The notes under the pieces were generated by a model, which did not search any database, was not told the DNA's origin, and saw only the letters and a program-made list of their open reading frames with translations. From positions 15,995,131 to 16,059,130 of the forward strand of contig WARS01000029.1 in NCBI GenBank assembly GCA_008933995.1: a stretch of 64,000 bases of DNA, written 5' to 3'. This document shows, piece after piece, positions 25,970 to 37,734 of this stretch; positions within the stretch are counted from its first letter, which is position 1; every line of letters starts with the position of its first letter. The DNA comes from Datnioides undecimradiatus (Eukaryota > Chordata > Actinopteri > Lobotiformes > Datnioididae). A program made the position numbers and the translations under genes.

Positions 25970-28900
25970 CCCCCCACACAAGCAGAAACAGACATCCATT
26001 TTCTCATGGTCAACAACTCAGTGCATGCGAGAGTCAAACATTCAGTGCGTGCCACGATTTACAACGCCTCAATCACACTAAAGGAAAAAAAGAAGAGACA
26101 CTGAATTTGTTTCACATATTTCTGCTCAGCGGTACTAATTGGTAACAGGTGTTGAGCAATAATGATGGCTACTTTGGCTGAGCATATTTTCTGTGGATAG
26201 AAACAGCTGAATGTTTTGTTGTTGTTGTGAGAACTCTGCTAGAACAGCTCTTCTCCAAACATCCCTTATGCTGCCCTTTTGTGTGGCTTTGAGAGTGACG
26301 TAATTGCAAGGATGAATGCAAAATAATGCCAGACAGGCTATATTTATTTCACTTGTTCTTTGTTTTGTCAAGACATCATCTGTTATGGGGTGTCAGCAAA
26401 TTCATCATTTTGACATTAATTGTTCGTGTAAATTATATCTACCCAAGTGCTCGTAGTAAAATTGAAATAATAACCAAGAAACTTGTTGGAAAGTGCCTCC
26501 GAGCTGTCGCTTACCCGAGTTGCGTGAAGGTGGCAGGGCCATTGAGGTTGAGTAGCCACCATTTGAATGGTTGTCATCTCCAAAGTCAAAGATAGGTTTG
26601 GGTTTTGGTGTATATTCACGCCTTGGTCGAGACTGAGCCTCATTCATCCTATCAAAAGGAGAGAGAGATTATATACTTGAATTTTACATTACAACTTGCA
26701 CAGTAAATACTGTGACACAGTCAGATGTTCTGTACAGTACAGTATGTTGGTATTTATTGTGTGTGTGAAGTTTCATTGCTGCACCTGTCTCTGAGCTTGT
26801 CAGAAAGCTCCTCCAGCACCTGCACAGCCTGTCTGTGGTACTGCAGCTGGGACTCCACCAGAGATGAGAGCTGGCTCACCTGCTCTATCTGTACACGCAC
26901 ATGCACGCACGCGCACGCACACACGCACACACACACACACACAATGTCACTTTGCTTGAATTACTGCATTTGCCATTCATCAATCCAATGGACAAACTGT
27001 TCTGCACATGGAGATACATAATCATTATGCTAACGTGTAATAAATGATTACTGTATTTGACTAAATCATCTTAAATCATGGTTTGATTTAATTTTTTCAA
27101 ATTCATCTCAAGCTAGCCAGCAGACCTCAACTTAAAAATATTTTCAGGTTCTGGGATAAAAAAAAAAAAAAAAATCTTGTTTCACACTCAAATTTATGAT
27201 ACATTGTGTTTAAATAGTCATAGGGAACAATATAAAAGAGACTGAAACAAGGAAGCATTAAGCATTAAGGCAAGACATTTTGTTCTCCTCACCCACAGGT
27301 ATGCACACCTGCAGTTGTGCACAGACCTCCACAACCCAAACAGTGATTAAATGTTACAACTAGGGGTGGGACTTGATTAAAAAAAAAAAAATCAATCTAA
27401 TTAATTAGAGGCTTTGTAATTAATTAATCTCAATTAATCGCATTTTAGTCGCATAACAATATTTGCCCCAAAAAGCAAAATTTTTTAATTTAAATGGATT
27501 TTAGTGGACGACTGAATCAAATAATAGACACAGACATGAATATTGTAAACTCAAGTTCTTTTAATGCCTGGAAAAATGCATTTAATTGCATTTCAATTCA
27601 AAACAGTAGAAAAAGAAATAGAAAATATCCCTGGCCAAAACTGAACAGACCTAAAGTTAAAGTGCCATTTTAAGTACTTTAAGTACTTTTTCAGAACAGT
27701 ATTGACTTTAAATGGTTAAAAAAACAAAACAAAACAATTCAACATAAAGTGCAATTTCTACTTCTTTCTTCTTCTGGTAAAACAACTAGAAATATAAATG
27801 GTCATTTGACAGGCTTAAATCTCCTTTAACTCCAAGTACCCTTAGCACTAATTATGTTGTACATTAGGCTATAACACTTACTAATTTTAGTCCTGAAGCC
27901 AGTCACTTGATCGAGTTTGCACTCGGACCGGGACTGCTTACACTAACAGCTCCGGCAGTTTCCGTGCTCGCTGCAACAAGCTTTGCATTTAGACGGTACC
28001 GCAGGGTTGAAGTGCATCAGTCCTAGCAACGCGCTTTCATCCGATTCCTCCTTTTTGGTAGCTGTTAGCCGAGCTCTGACTTGTGCATCAGTGTAATCGG
28101 TGTACTCAGAAATCGTGCACTGACAAACGTTCTGCGCTGTTTGGAATGCAAACTGCGATTAAATGCGTTAATTTTTTTAACGCGTTGATTTTTTTGCAAT
28201 TAATTAATCACAATTAACGCGTTAAAGTCCCACCCCTAGTTATAACTCTTTAACAGCAGCTATTTAAAGACAAATTTATCTTCAGTGTGAGTGTTTTGCT
28301 TTGCTGAACGGGTGTGTTTCATCACTTTTTACAGGTGCAACTACCGGTGTGTGTGTTTGTCCTGTGGGTGTGTGTTGGCAGCAGCCTTCCAATGCAAAAG
28401 TGAAGAATGGTCAAGCTTGACAATGTGGCAGCTGATTAAGTATTTCACATGATTCAGTGGTGGTAATGTGTATCACAAGGAGGCCAAGGCTGAAAATAAC
28501 TGTAGTGATCCTTTGAAGTGTTTTCATAAATATATACGCGTATGTTCTACATTAGGGACGGGATTTTTTTTAAATTGATTTTTACATTGCTGTGAGGATC
28601 TTAGAGCTTATCTTTTTAGCCTGTACTTGAGGTGTGTAAGTGTTTTTTTTCCACTTTGTTAGCAGTAGTTAAAAGTATAACTAGCTGTCTCCCATCAGAA
28701 GCTGTTTATAGTTTGAGGGATTATATAATCCTTATCTGTATTGGTAGGCTGCACAGAGGTAGGATTGGGTTTAAAATAATGCTTCGGAGGACAAACACCA
28801 TTGCAACACAAAGAACAATTTAAAAAAAATAAAATTCAGTCCTCACATCAGTCTCCAGCAGGTTGTACATGCTTGTCTCGGCCACTTCCTTTGACTCGTG

Positions 28901-31900
28901 AAACTTCTCCAGGGCCTGTCGAACCTCCTCATCTGGGATCTTTCCCTGACGCTTTTTCTTGTAATCATAGTCCAAACGGCGGCCTTCCAACTTCTTCAGG
29001 TGGTGCTGAGGTGGTGGGAGCCGCAGTCAGTAAAGGAAGGGGCACAGAACTGATCATCAGCTTGTATTAAATGAAATTTAACAGCTAGATGGAAATATGA
29101 AGGGGCTTCTTCTTTTGCAACATGAGAACGATCATTTCAGAGAGTGTACCTGTATCTCTCTGAGGTCCTTGTCACAAAGCCCTTGCAATGGATCAATGAA
29201 GTTCTGTTTGACATCAATATCTAGAGAGTCTTTGACTTCAGCCATTCTCTTCATGGCCTCTCCAACATCTACTAGTGCTCCACCTGAGTGACACAGATTA
29301 ATAGCTCAGCGACATTAAATTTACTGTTTAGTACCAGAGTTATATCACCATCAGACCGCACATAAACATTGTATCTAATACAACCATCAAATAGACAGAC
29401 ATACAGTTCTTAAAATAATCAAGATTATATGTAGCATGTAAACAGTTTGAGTGCAATCTCTTCAGTCTAGACAGTACTATATTTACCACACACATACACA
29501 GACATACGCACACACCCAATAAACCAAAATTACAAACCCCAAAACTCCTCTGTCAAGAATTTACTGTCCTAAACCAAAACACACACAAAATATAAAAATG
29601 TCCTACCAAAGTTAGTGTCCTCTCCGAGTTCCCGCCCATACTTGCTCATACACTCTCCTAGCAGCCCCTCAGCCTGGGGGTAGCCAGGATTTTTCACCTG
29701 ACCACGGATCTTAGACATGGTGTTCAACATGGACAGTTTGGCCCGTGATGCTGCAAGAGGAAGTCAGAGCTGTTCATCAAAGTGTTCAAGCAGTTCATAA
29801 TAAAACTCATGAAAACAGGTGTTCCTCTCACCTGGGTTGGGCTGAAGGTACTCTGATGTTTTAGATATTACCTCCACTACTGCTTTACTGGTCACATCTA
29901 CTTTCTACAAAAACACAGCAAACACATAGACATCACAACTAAGGTACTGTTAAAAAAAGAACTAACATAAAACAGTGGCGCGCCTTTAAACCTTTTGCTA
30001 ACTGTTGCTTACATTTTTTTAAACACTGTTTGAGTATTCTGAAAGTTAATTTGATTCCCATCAAGTCTGACATGTATATTATTGTGATGTGCCATAAGCT
30101 CCTGAACATGTTGGTTTGACAGAACATGAGTGCTTTGAGTCCTTGGCACTCAAAGTGTCTCTTAAAAGTTAATTTCTTGTTATTGATGATAAAGAGAATC
30201 AAAAATTTAGCTAGGCCTAATGAATTAATCTGCTGATTATGTCTGGTCTGTAAATTGGTCTATAACAGATGGCAAAATAATAAAAATGACCGTTTTCCCA
30301 GAACCGACGCCTACAAAATTCTTTTCAAAATTTTTTGTTGGCCCAACAGTCTACAACCAAACAGCAAATATTCACAGTTGAGACATTGTAAATGTTACCA
30401 CTCATCAAAATGTTTGTGACTGTTCCTCTGTCATTCAGGTAAACGATTAATCAACTTAGTGTTTTGCCTCTAATGTAAACCTAATGGCAATTACTCATAA
30501 AGCTTTTGGAGTTTCATGAACTTTGAGGCCAGAAAATTTCCTAAACCAAAAGGAAGATGATGTAATACTCTAATGAGGTGTCAACATAAGCAACGGAAGT
30601 CCCACAGCCCTTGTATGCATAGTGCGTGTACAACCACTCAGGCCTACAGCTTTGGCCAAAGATGTTTCTCTTTAAAGACCACAGAAAGATTCCTCTCTTA
30701 CCCGTTCCAAGTCTCTGAAGTCATCATCGAGTTTAGTTCCTTCTGCACCTCCAACTTTCTCACTTACCATCTAGAGGGAGAGAGATGGACAGAGGGAGGT
30801 GGAAGAGGAAAGGCAAATTAATTAATGCCGCTCATAAGGTTTAGATTTGAGTGGGGAACAAGTAAGCTCAGCTCTAATTTACACACACACACACACACAC
30901 AGAGTTGAAAATTTTCTTTTAGCAAAATGTATGTTAGGAGCACAGTTTACTGACTGCTCTGTGGTGCAAACATAAACAGATAAAGGCAGAATAACAGAAA
31001 GCTGGGTGTATATTTTGTATGCTTAGCAATAGCACAAAAAGCAGCACAGACATAGTTACGCAATCCTTTTTGTTTACACTTTGCAGGGTTAAAAAAAAGG
31101 TTGGGCCATTACTTTTATTTCAGTAAAGACAATATGCTACAGCTTGAGGAGACTAAAACATGTTGATTGCAAGCATATGTATTGCCAAGCAAGATCTCTT
31201 AACATGTTTCAGGCTACAGACAAAATCCTCCAGAATGGAAAACAGCACAAGTATTTTTGTACATCCTTCTTGGGCTGATTTCTTAAATTGGGAGCAGGGT
31301 GTGTGCTTTTTCAGAGACACAAGTCAGTCACAGAGAATGGGAAAATACATAAAATTGGTTCTCTGGCAAACAGTCTGTAATGCTGTGACTTTAAGATACC
31401 ATGACAGCAGTGTCCATGATCCACATGGTTCCATATGTGGAATGGGCAGAAAGACAACCAGGAGAAAATGAAAATAGCAAGCAACAACAATGCTTAGCTG
31501 CAGAGTAACTTGTGGACCTATTGAACCCACTGTAAACATTTTCTGTTTCTGTTCTGTTATATTTAATGTTCAAGTTAAGTTAATTAATGGTTCCAAGGTC
31601 AATGAAAAATTGTGTTAAATAACTGTGATCTTAATATTTACCAAATAACATATATTGTTTCCATAATCAAGCAGTCCTGACCTGTACTATGTACAGTAAG
31701 AATGTATAATTTAGCTTAAAGCTCCAGATGGTTTTACACAGTTATTTTCTGCTCTTAAATGGTTAGTACAGTCAGATGGGGAAAAACTTAACTTTTACTT
31801 TCCTTTTCTTTCCTTTGTCAGATGAACCCATCTTGCATAGAGCAACAGCAGTTTGAGCCCTTTCCTATGTGCCTCAAACTACTGTTGGTGACCTTTCTGT

Positions 31901-34900
31901 GATTACTGAAATAATCATTAACCGTTTTTTGCATCAGAGGGAAATTACTCTTACTCTCTACAATACTATGACAAGTGAGTGAAGAGCAGAGCTTCACTCA
32001 CTAATGTTAGACATTAGGGGTTTAAGTGTGCAGGTTCAGTAATTAAGAGTTCGTCTATGTATTTCCTGTCCTAACAAAGAAAATATTAAATGCATGATGG
32101 TTACTCTTTCTCTCTCAGCAGCTGCTGACAGACTTTTGCTGAACAGTCTGGGATCTGCAGAATCTCTGCTGTATGCAGAAAGCACATGACAGGGGGCCTT
32201 GGGGGATTCAGGTCACAAGTAGACAGTAGAAGATACAGCCTCAACTCTGAGCCTACTCAGCATTTAACTCCCTCAGAGCAAAGACTGCAGTCTGCAGAGC
32301 TGAAGTTTTGCTGTTTTAATATTGCCTAATATTATCTGCTATGGAAGACTTTTTTTAGTCTGGAAGTGGAATTAAATTCAAGATGGGGTTAATCAACATT
32401 TTGTAGTAAGTCACTACACTAGAGATTTCTGTCCTTTCTAATTTTTGAAAGTAGAAAACTGAATTTTGGAAACAACTTGTTTATAAAAACATCAGGTTCT
32501 CGTGTCAGTGTAACATTACTATTTACATGCACACAGGCTTAAAGAAATGAAGCCCAAAACATCCACAAAAAGGTTATTATCTGGAAGTTTTGGTATCAAC
32601 AGGGGTAGGGTTACACAGACGGATCAGTCCATAACAGGTATACTTTCATCATAATGACTAGGTATTCACCCTTCTGGTAGTCAGTTAAATGCCAGTGCAT
32701 TATCACAAAGCCTAGTTTAAGATCTTGTTTGGCTTTAGAAGACTTGAAGATTTCAGTGCCCAGAGAATTCATTTACAGCTGACCCACATAACAAATAAGA
32801 AGCAAGAGGAAAAAAAAAAAGTGGCAGGCAAATGTAGAATGTTTTCTGATGTAACCATGCTGTGGCATGACGTGCTATTGTTTGGATGCCTATGTAATAA
32901 AATCATTGTAGCATAAATTTCAAAAGATAAAAAACCCTAGTTTTACCAGTATAACATTATTTAAAACTAGGTCGATGTGGCTGAAGCTCATCTGAGCAAA
33001 CCATGTTTCAACAAGACATTATGCTACTATGATGACAGAGCCATGTGATTTCTGCTATATAGAAAACAGACAAAATGGCATAAATGGCATAAGAGCTTAG
33101 TTAGTTCAACCAGGAAGACAAGTCATTTTTCCTTTTTTTAACATTTTTTTTGCTACTACTACATTTTTCCAACTCCCTGCGTTTGCTACTACTACATTTT
33201 TCCAACTCCCTGCATTTAAAATCACAACAACACTGTATTGGCTTTTGCAGTAAATCAGAAAGCCTAGTATTACCATTTTCTGTTATAAACACAAGAGGCA
33301 ATCACTGCAGTCTTTCATGAGCATCACCTGTGCCAGTATTATGGCTCAGATCTAGATTATGAGTGATAATTTCCCAGATCGGTATTACAGTTGTAGAGTG
33401 ATTAGCACTCTTATAAATGGGACTTAATCCCAGATGAAGTCTGAACCAATCTCTAATCTACTTTTAATCAACAGCTGTTTACTAATCTCCCCTGACTGAA
33501 CCATGTCTTAACACCCAATATGATATACTGGGCAAAACAGAAACAGTAAGACTGTAGACTTGAATGTAGATGCACTCCATTTCAACTGAGCTGGATCACT
33601 GACAGAGCAGTGGTGCAAATCCTGAGGACTCTAGTAAAACAATACAGGACAAAGTGTGACTTCTAAAGTGCATACAAAAAGTGCATACAATTTGAAGAGG
33701 CTTATGTAGTAGTCCTCTGTGTTTTTGGATTTTATTTCTTACAATTACTGTTAAAAGTATACAAACAGAACACTGGATAGTGCTGCATGAAATTCATGAA
33801 ACTGGCTTGCTGGTAGGTCTACATTATTTTAATGCAACCTCACAGTATGGTTGGTCAATATGGTCCTTAAATGATATTTTAGGGGTTTTGCTGTGATAAT
33901 GCTATTCTTGATGATATTACAGATACAGAACAAGATTTTTGGTTCATAATTCATAATAGCTGCTGAGCTCTCCTAGCAGGATTTTTTGCTTTTCTTGTAC
34001 TCAACTGGCACTTCTACCTCTTTTCTTTTGGTTATAGTCTTCTCATACTTGTTATACATTTGCATAGTTTGTTATCCATCTGATTTTTATAACCACTTTT
34101 AAACTACTGAATTCACACACCTTTTTGGATTCAACGTCTCCCTTACAGAGCTGGTAGCCATGTTACTTTTGCTTTCAACTATGCTTGTTGCTGTCGTACA
34201 CAATGATACTACAGAACATGATGACAATATATTTTGTTTTAAATTATGTTAAAATTCTGTAAAATTGTTACAAATAAGACAGAACACACCCCACAAGGCA
34301 TTATGACCAGACACTATTGTAGGCATTTGTTTACAGTTGTTTATGCTAGTATTAAACTCAAGGCAAGTAGAGCAACAGTGAGAGTTGGAGTAACTTGAGC
34401 AACCAAAAAAGAAAAAATATAAACATTTCAAATAAATTGGATATTTACGAAATGTTTGTTGGTTCTCCGCATCTGCGTCGTCAACTGCAACTGTTTATCT
34501 TCAGCTGTTCATTAGAGCATTTTAAACTACAAGGCTTATGACTGCATCAATAAACTGGATAGGCAGCACAAATATCCTTATATGTTCTTAAAATTCTCCT
34601 TTAAGGACATACCACCACTCAAACTGTCACAACTAGCACTTCTGAGTGAGATTTTGTTAGTGCTCTAAAAAGTACAGCTGACATTTCAGGTTTTGACATT
34701 TAGTCTTAAGAGTAATTTTCAGAAAAACAAATAACAGGGAAGGACAAACAGTAAAAGAGAAAAACAAGGAACGTGAGCGCTTCAGGGTACAGGTATCATT
34801 TCCATAGCCAACTTCCTGCATGCCTCCAGTGTAGACAATCTGAACTATGTCAAGCATTACTGACTCTCATGGAGTTTTGGCAAGAAAAGCAGCTGCATTG

Positions 34901-36042
34901 CAGTCAAATAAAGGGAAAGCACACTCCTTTCCCACCTCCTTCTCTGCATCATTCCTTGGCTCCTTTTCTTAAGCAATACTCCACTTTATCCACCCCAAAC
35001 ACATTTAAAATGAATTCTCATTACACTTACTACCCACAGACAGCTTTTAAATCATGTTATTTTTCCTCACAACCAAACCAACATAGATCTGACTCTGTTC
35101 CTGACAGGAAGCTGCTGCAGAAACCAAATGTCTTTCCTGCTTAGATCAGCAGGGGTAGGAAGAAAAAGAGACTCAAAAATCCTTTTAACCGTCCCCGCCC
35201 ATGACTAAGAAAGCTGGCCAAAATTAAAAACATTCACACCAAGGTTCAGACCCCAAAAGACAGTAAGACTTCCATGCCCTTGCCTGATAGTGGCATTTGT
35301 AATGCTAGTTGTTTTTTTTTAAGGTTTCTCCCCTCAAATGCCCAAAAGATTGAATCAGCTCATTTAAAAAAAAAGAAAGGGTTGGAAAATAGGTTACTGG
35401 GTCTTCAGTCCAAGGAAGCATTACTAAAAACCCAATGTTTAGGTTAAACTGCCACACAGATGGAGGGTTTCTACGTGGATGTGCAAAACTGTTTAAATCA
35501 ACAACACTGTCAACACTTGGTTTATATTGCAAGACTTTTTGAGTTTCTAGCTCTGAGTCACGCCGAGAGTCCAGAGCAGGCTAATGTTTACCACAGGCTG
35601 TGTACTTACTCTATCTGAAATGGTACACTATTGGCCAAGGTAACAAAAAAATGCACAAACTTGGAAAATAAACGCAAAATACCAACAGTTTAATAGCATT
35701 AATTAGCCTTAGCTAAAGTTAGGTGAAGCTAGTTCCAACTGACGTTAATGCAAAACATGTCCGAAAGATGCTCGTTAACTTTAACGGCAGATAGCTGTGA
35801 AAAATACAGAAAGCCAAGTAAAACAAATCAACAGTGACTTTTCACACAGTGACACAAAGCGCTTCTAATATTAGCCCCCTGCTGTCACGACACAAAGCGT
35901 TATTGACAACTATAAACCGTTAGCTAACCATGCTAACCGCGGTTAGCTGCTAACGATACATGACAGTTGCTAGCTTAAAAGAAAAGTTTTTGCAAACCTG
36001 ACTGGCTTTGTAAAACTGCTTCTTCAAGCCCGCTACAGACAT
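23945..36042 (-). CDS. sh3gl1: SH3GL1, endophilin-A2 (N-BAR plus SH3)
   Basis: Nine coding exons: 36042-35998, 30770-30702, 29904-29832, 29750-29607, 29283-29150, 29005-28847, 26888-26785, 26648-26515, 24138-23945. They give 351 residues (human 368), phases closing throughout. Residues 1 to about 245 form the membrane-curving N-BAR domain: amphipathic [15 protein letters not shown], then [35 protein letters not shown], and [21 protein letters not shown] linker ([13 protein letters not shown]) shorter than the mammalian one leads to the SH3 domain (about 293-349), with [20 protein letters not shown] and FFPLNYVEV. Endophilin-A recruits dynamin and synaptojanin to endocytic necks. The paralogue choice rests on sequence, especially the C-terminal VEVLVPLPH, and on MPND next door. 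The first intron spans 30771-35997. Confidence 0.95.
24303..24360 (+). mobile_element. Fragment of a 'CTGGGCGATAT' type fish MITE
   Basis: AGGACTGGGCGATATAACC followed by ATCACAATTGG resembles the terminus of a non-autonomous DNA element widespread in fish genomes, whose ends read TGGGCGATAT with ATATCACGAT motifs. Only this end is recognisable; the rest of the intron to about 24600 may hold its eroded body. It lies in the last SH3GL1 intron. Confidence 0.4.
25933..25968. repeat. CA dinucleotide microsatellite
   Basis: A CA run in the SH3GL1 intron 24139-26514. The remainder of that intron shows no exon or complete transposon. Confidence 0.95.
26893..26942. repeat. CA/CG-rich dinucleotide repeat abutting an SH3GL1 3' splice site
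   Basis: On the coding (minus) strand this is a TG/CG repeat running to within five bases of the exon that starts at 26888. It takes the place where the polypyrimidine tract should be. The exon is nevertheless well conserved in sequence and phase. Confidence 0.9.
27361..28238. mobile_element. Complete hAT-like MITE with terminal inverted repeats and 8-bp target duplication
   Basis: The left end TAGGGGTGGGAC (27361-27372) is the exact inverse of the right end GTCCCACCCCTA (28227-28238). Flanking 8-mers GTTACAAC (27353-27360) and GTTATAAC (28239-28246) differ at one base, consistent with a hAT 8-bp target-site duplication. Subterminal regions carry many ATTAAT/TTAATCGC motifs at both ends. The 878-bp element has no transposase frame. 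Its internal segment (about 27890-28160) is GC-richer and may be captured sequence. It is inserted in the SH3GL1 intron 26889-28846. Confidence 0.85.
30880..30901. repeat. Short CA microsatellite
   Basis: A CA run about 110 bases upstream of SH3GL1 exon 2 on the minus strand, within the large first intron. Confidence 0.85.
30903..35997 (-). other. Large first intron of SH3GL1
   Basis: About 5 kb of mostly AT-rich sequence between the first two coding exons. No exon with family similarity was found. The only distinct structure is a 33-base direct duplication at 33149-33214. Open frames such as 34773-35144 look accidental. Confidence 0.7.
33149..33214. repeat. 33-bp tandem duplication in SH3GL1 intron 1
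   Basis: Two head-to-tail copies (33149-33181 and 33182-33214) of a unit beginning TTTGCTACTACTAC and ending CCAACTCCCTGC, differing only in the last base. Near identity indicates a recent event. Confidence 0.95.
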
Positions 36043-36260
36043 CTTGAACCCCAGCCGTCTTCAACTTCCGACGAAGGTGTAAAACAGGTCACGATATAAC
36101 TAAAAGTTAGCGATAGAGTTTGTTAGAAAAAGGGGGCCAGGGCCAAACTGTTAAGGAGGAATCATAGGATTGCACAGCCGTCACTCCGAGTCGAGACACG
36201 CCAACTGACCACGTCCACGTAGAGGGCGATTCTTCCCACTTCCCACTGTCACTGCAGATA
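36043..36260 (-). promoter_or_regulatory. SH3GL1 5' untranslated region and probable promoter
   Basis: Sequence immediately upstream of the SH3GL1 start on the minus strand, with a local rise in CG dinucleotides around 36170-36265 and ACGTGG/CACGT-type motifs near 36208-36220. No TATA box. Extent is approximate. Confidence 0.4.
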
Positions 36261-37730
36261 ACGGAGCGAAATAAAACAACGATATTATCTTAGAAGCTTA
36301 AAACCCAGAACGCAGGGCACGCTTTTACATTATGTGGAGCACCAAATCTTCACCAGCCACTTTGAAAAAAAATCAGTTTCCCGGAGTTTGCACAGCAGAA
36401 GCAAATGGTTCTTATGATTTAGCGCACACTGACCCCTGCTGGAGGAAGTGGGTACACACCCGTCTGTCTAATCTAGGACTTGAGCGGCCAGATGTTCAAA
36501 TCAGACTAGACAGACTGTAATATACTCACTCCCTTTTTATGTCTAAAACATAAAGAAATAGGCAGATAACTGTAGATGTCCTTATTTATAAACGTAATTT
36601 GAATAAGGTTGTTTTTATATATGCAATCCTTTGAAATAAAGCAAGATTGTAAGAGAGCCCTAGGGCAACAAAAAGAAAAATGCAGCTGGACCCTAATTAA
36701 GCCCCCTCCCCCTCAGTCCCACTATCTGTACAGTGTGTATAGTTGTTCTATACTGCACAAACCTGAAGCAATGATAGCTAGGACCTGGAGATCAGGTAAT
36801 AACCCAGGAGCCATTTGAAGGCGTTTATCATGTCAGTTCACAGTATTATGAATTTTCGTAATTCATATCTTTGGACAAAATTTTAGTTATATAATCACAA
36901 ACTGCTTCACACACTGTCAGCCTGGAGCATCTAGTGTGTTGGCCTCCTAATCCGTTTGGTAATCCAGTCTTGGCTTGAACCCTGCATTGCTGTTTCTTCC
37001 TTAACAGTATCTAACTAGATAGTTTCGGATTTATGTGACAGGCTGTGAATTACATATTCAGTTTCATTTGCAATGCTCAAACCATTTGAAAAATTCACCA
37101 GCAATGTTTTTTTCCCTGGTTACTCTGGATTCTTCTTATCTGGCACCTGTTCATGCTTAAGAAGTCCCAGTGAAAACTGTTGCCAGCATGGTAAGGCCAT
37201 AAATTATCCTGGAATAGCAACAAACATTTCAGAGATACTTCCAAAGCTTAACATATTATATTGAAACTACCTACATGACTTGATACCCATGTCATGGAGA
37301 AGCAAAGACGTGTATTTTTTGTGACTGGGGAGAATAAAGCCTACGATTTGATTGGATTGATTATGTTACAGTATCCTAGTGGCTGTGAATACACTGAACA
37401 ATCTCAAACAGGTCTCTGAACAGCTGTTATCTACCATATGGTGGTATGATATGCTACATTTCCAGTAAAGGGCATCTCTTATCCCCTAATTTAACGCATT
37501 ATATGGACTGGTTTGACAGCCACAGAGACAAATACAGATACTATAGGTAAGATACTGTAAAAGTAAATGGCAAATTGCATTGTTTAATCTAATGTATTGT
37601 CTTTATGTGTCATCTAGACAAAGGAGACATATATTAAAGGTGATAAAGGTGTGCAATTAATGAATGTCTGTAATGAACTGTTTTATGTAGGTATAAAACA
37701 TAACAATGATGATGTATAATATTAAGTATA
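36261..37730. other. Intergenic sequence between SH3GL1 promoter and RORC 3' end
   Basis: No coding exon recognised. A 62-codon open frame at 36332-36520 resembles nothing known. A tRNA-like fragment lies at about 36925-36998. The rest is AT-rich. Confidence 0.5.
36925..36998 (+). other. Degenerate tRNA-like or SINE-head fragment
   Basis: TGTTGGCCTCCTAATCC resembles the anticodon arm of tRNA-Arg(CCT), and about 30 bases downstream GGCTTGAACCCTGC resembles a T-arm/box B with substitutions. Acceptor stems do not pair properly, so it is not a functional tRNA. It could be a tRNA pseudogene, a SINE head, or chance. Confidence 0.2.
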
Positions 37731-37734
37731 TATG

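Noticed and set aside
31160-31471. 103-codon plus-strand open frame
   Set aside because: SH3GL1 intron 1, no family resemblance, opposite strand also open by chance.
34773-35144. 123-codon plus-strand open frame
   Set aside because: It lies within SH3GL1 intron 1 and has low-complexity Ser/His/Gln/Pro composition and no recognisable family.
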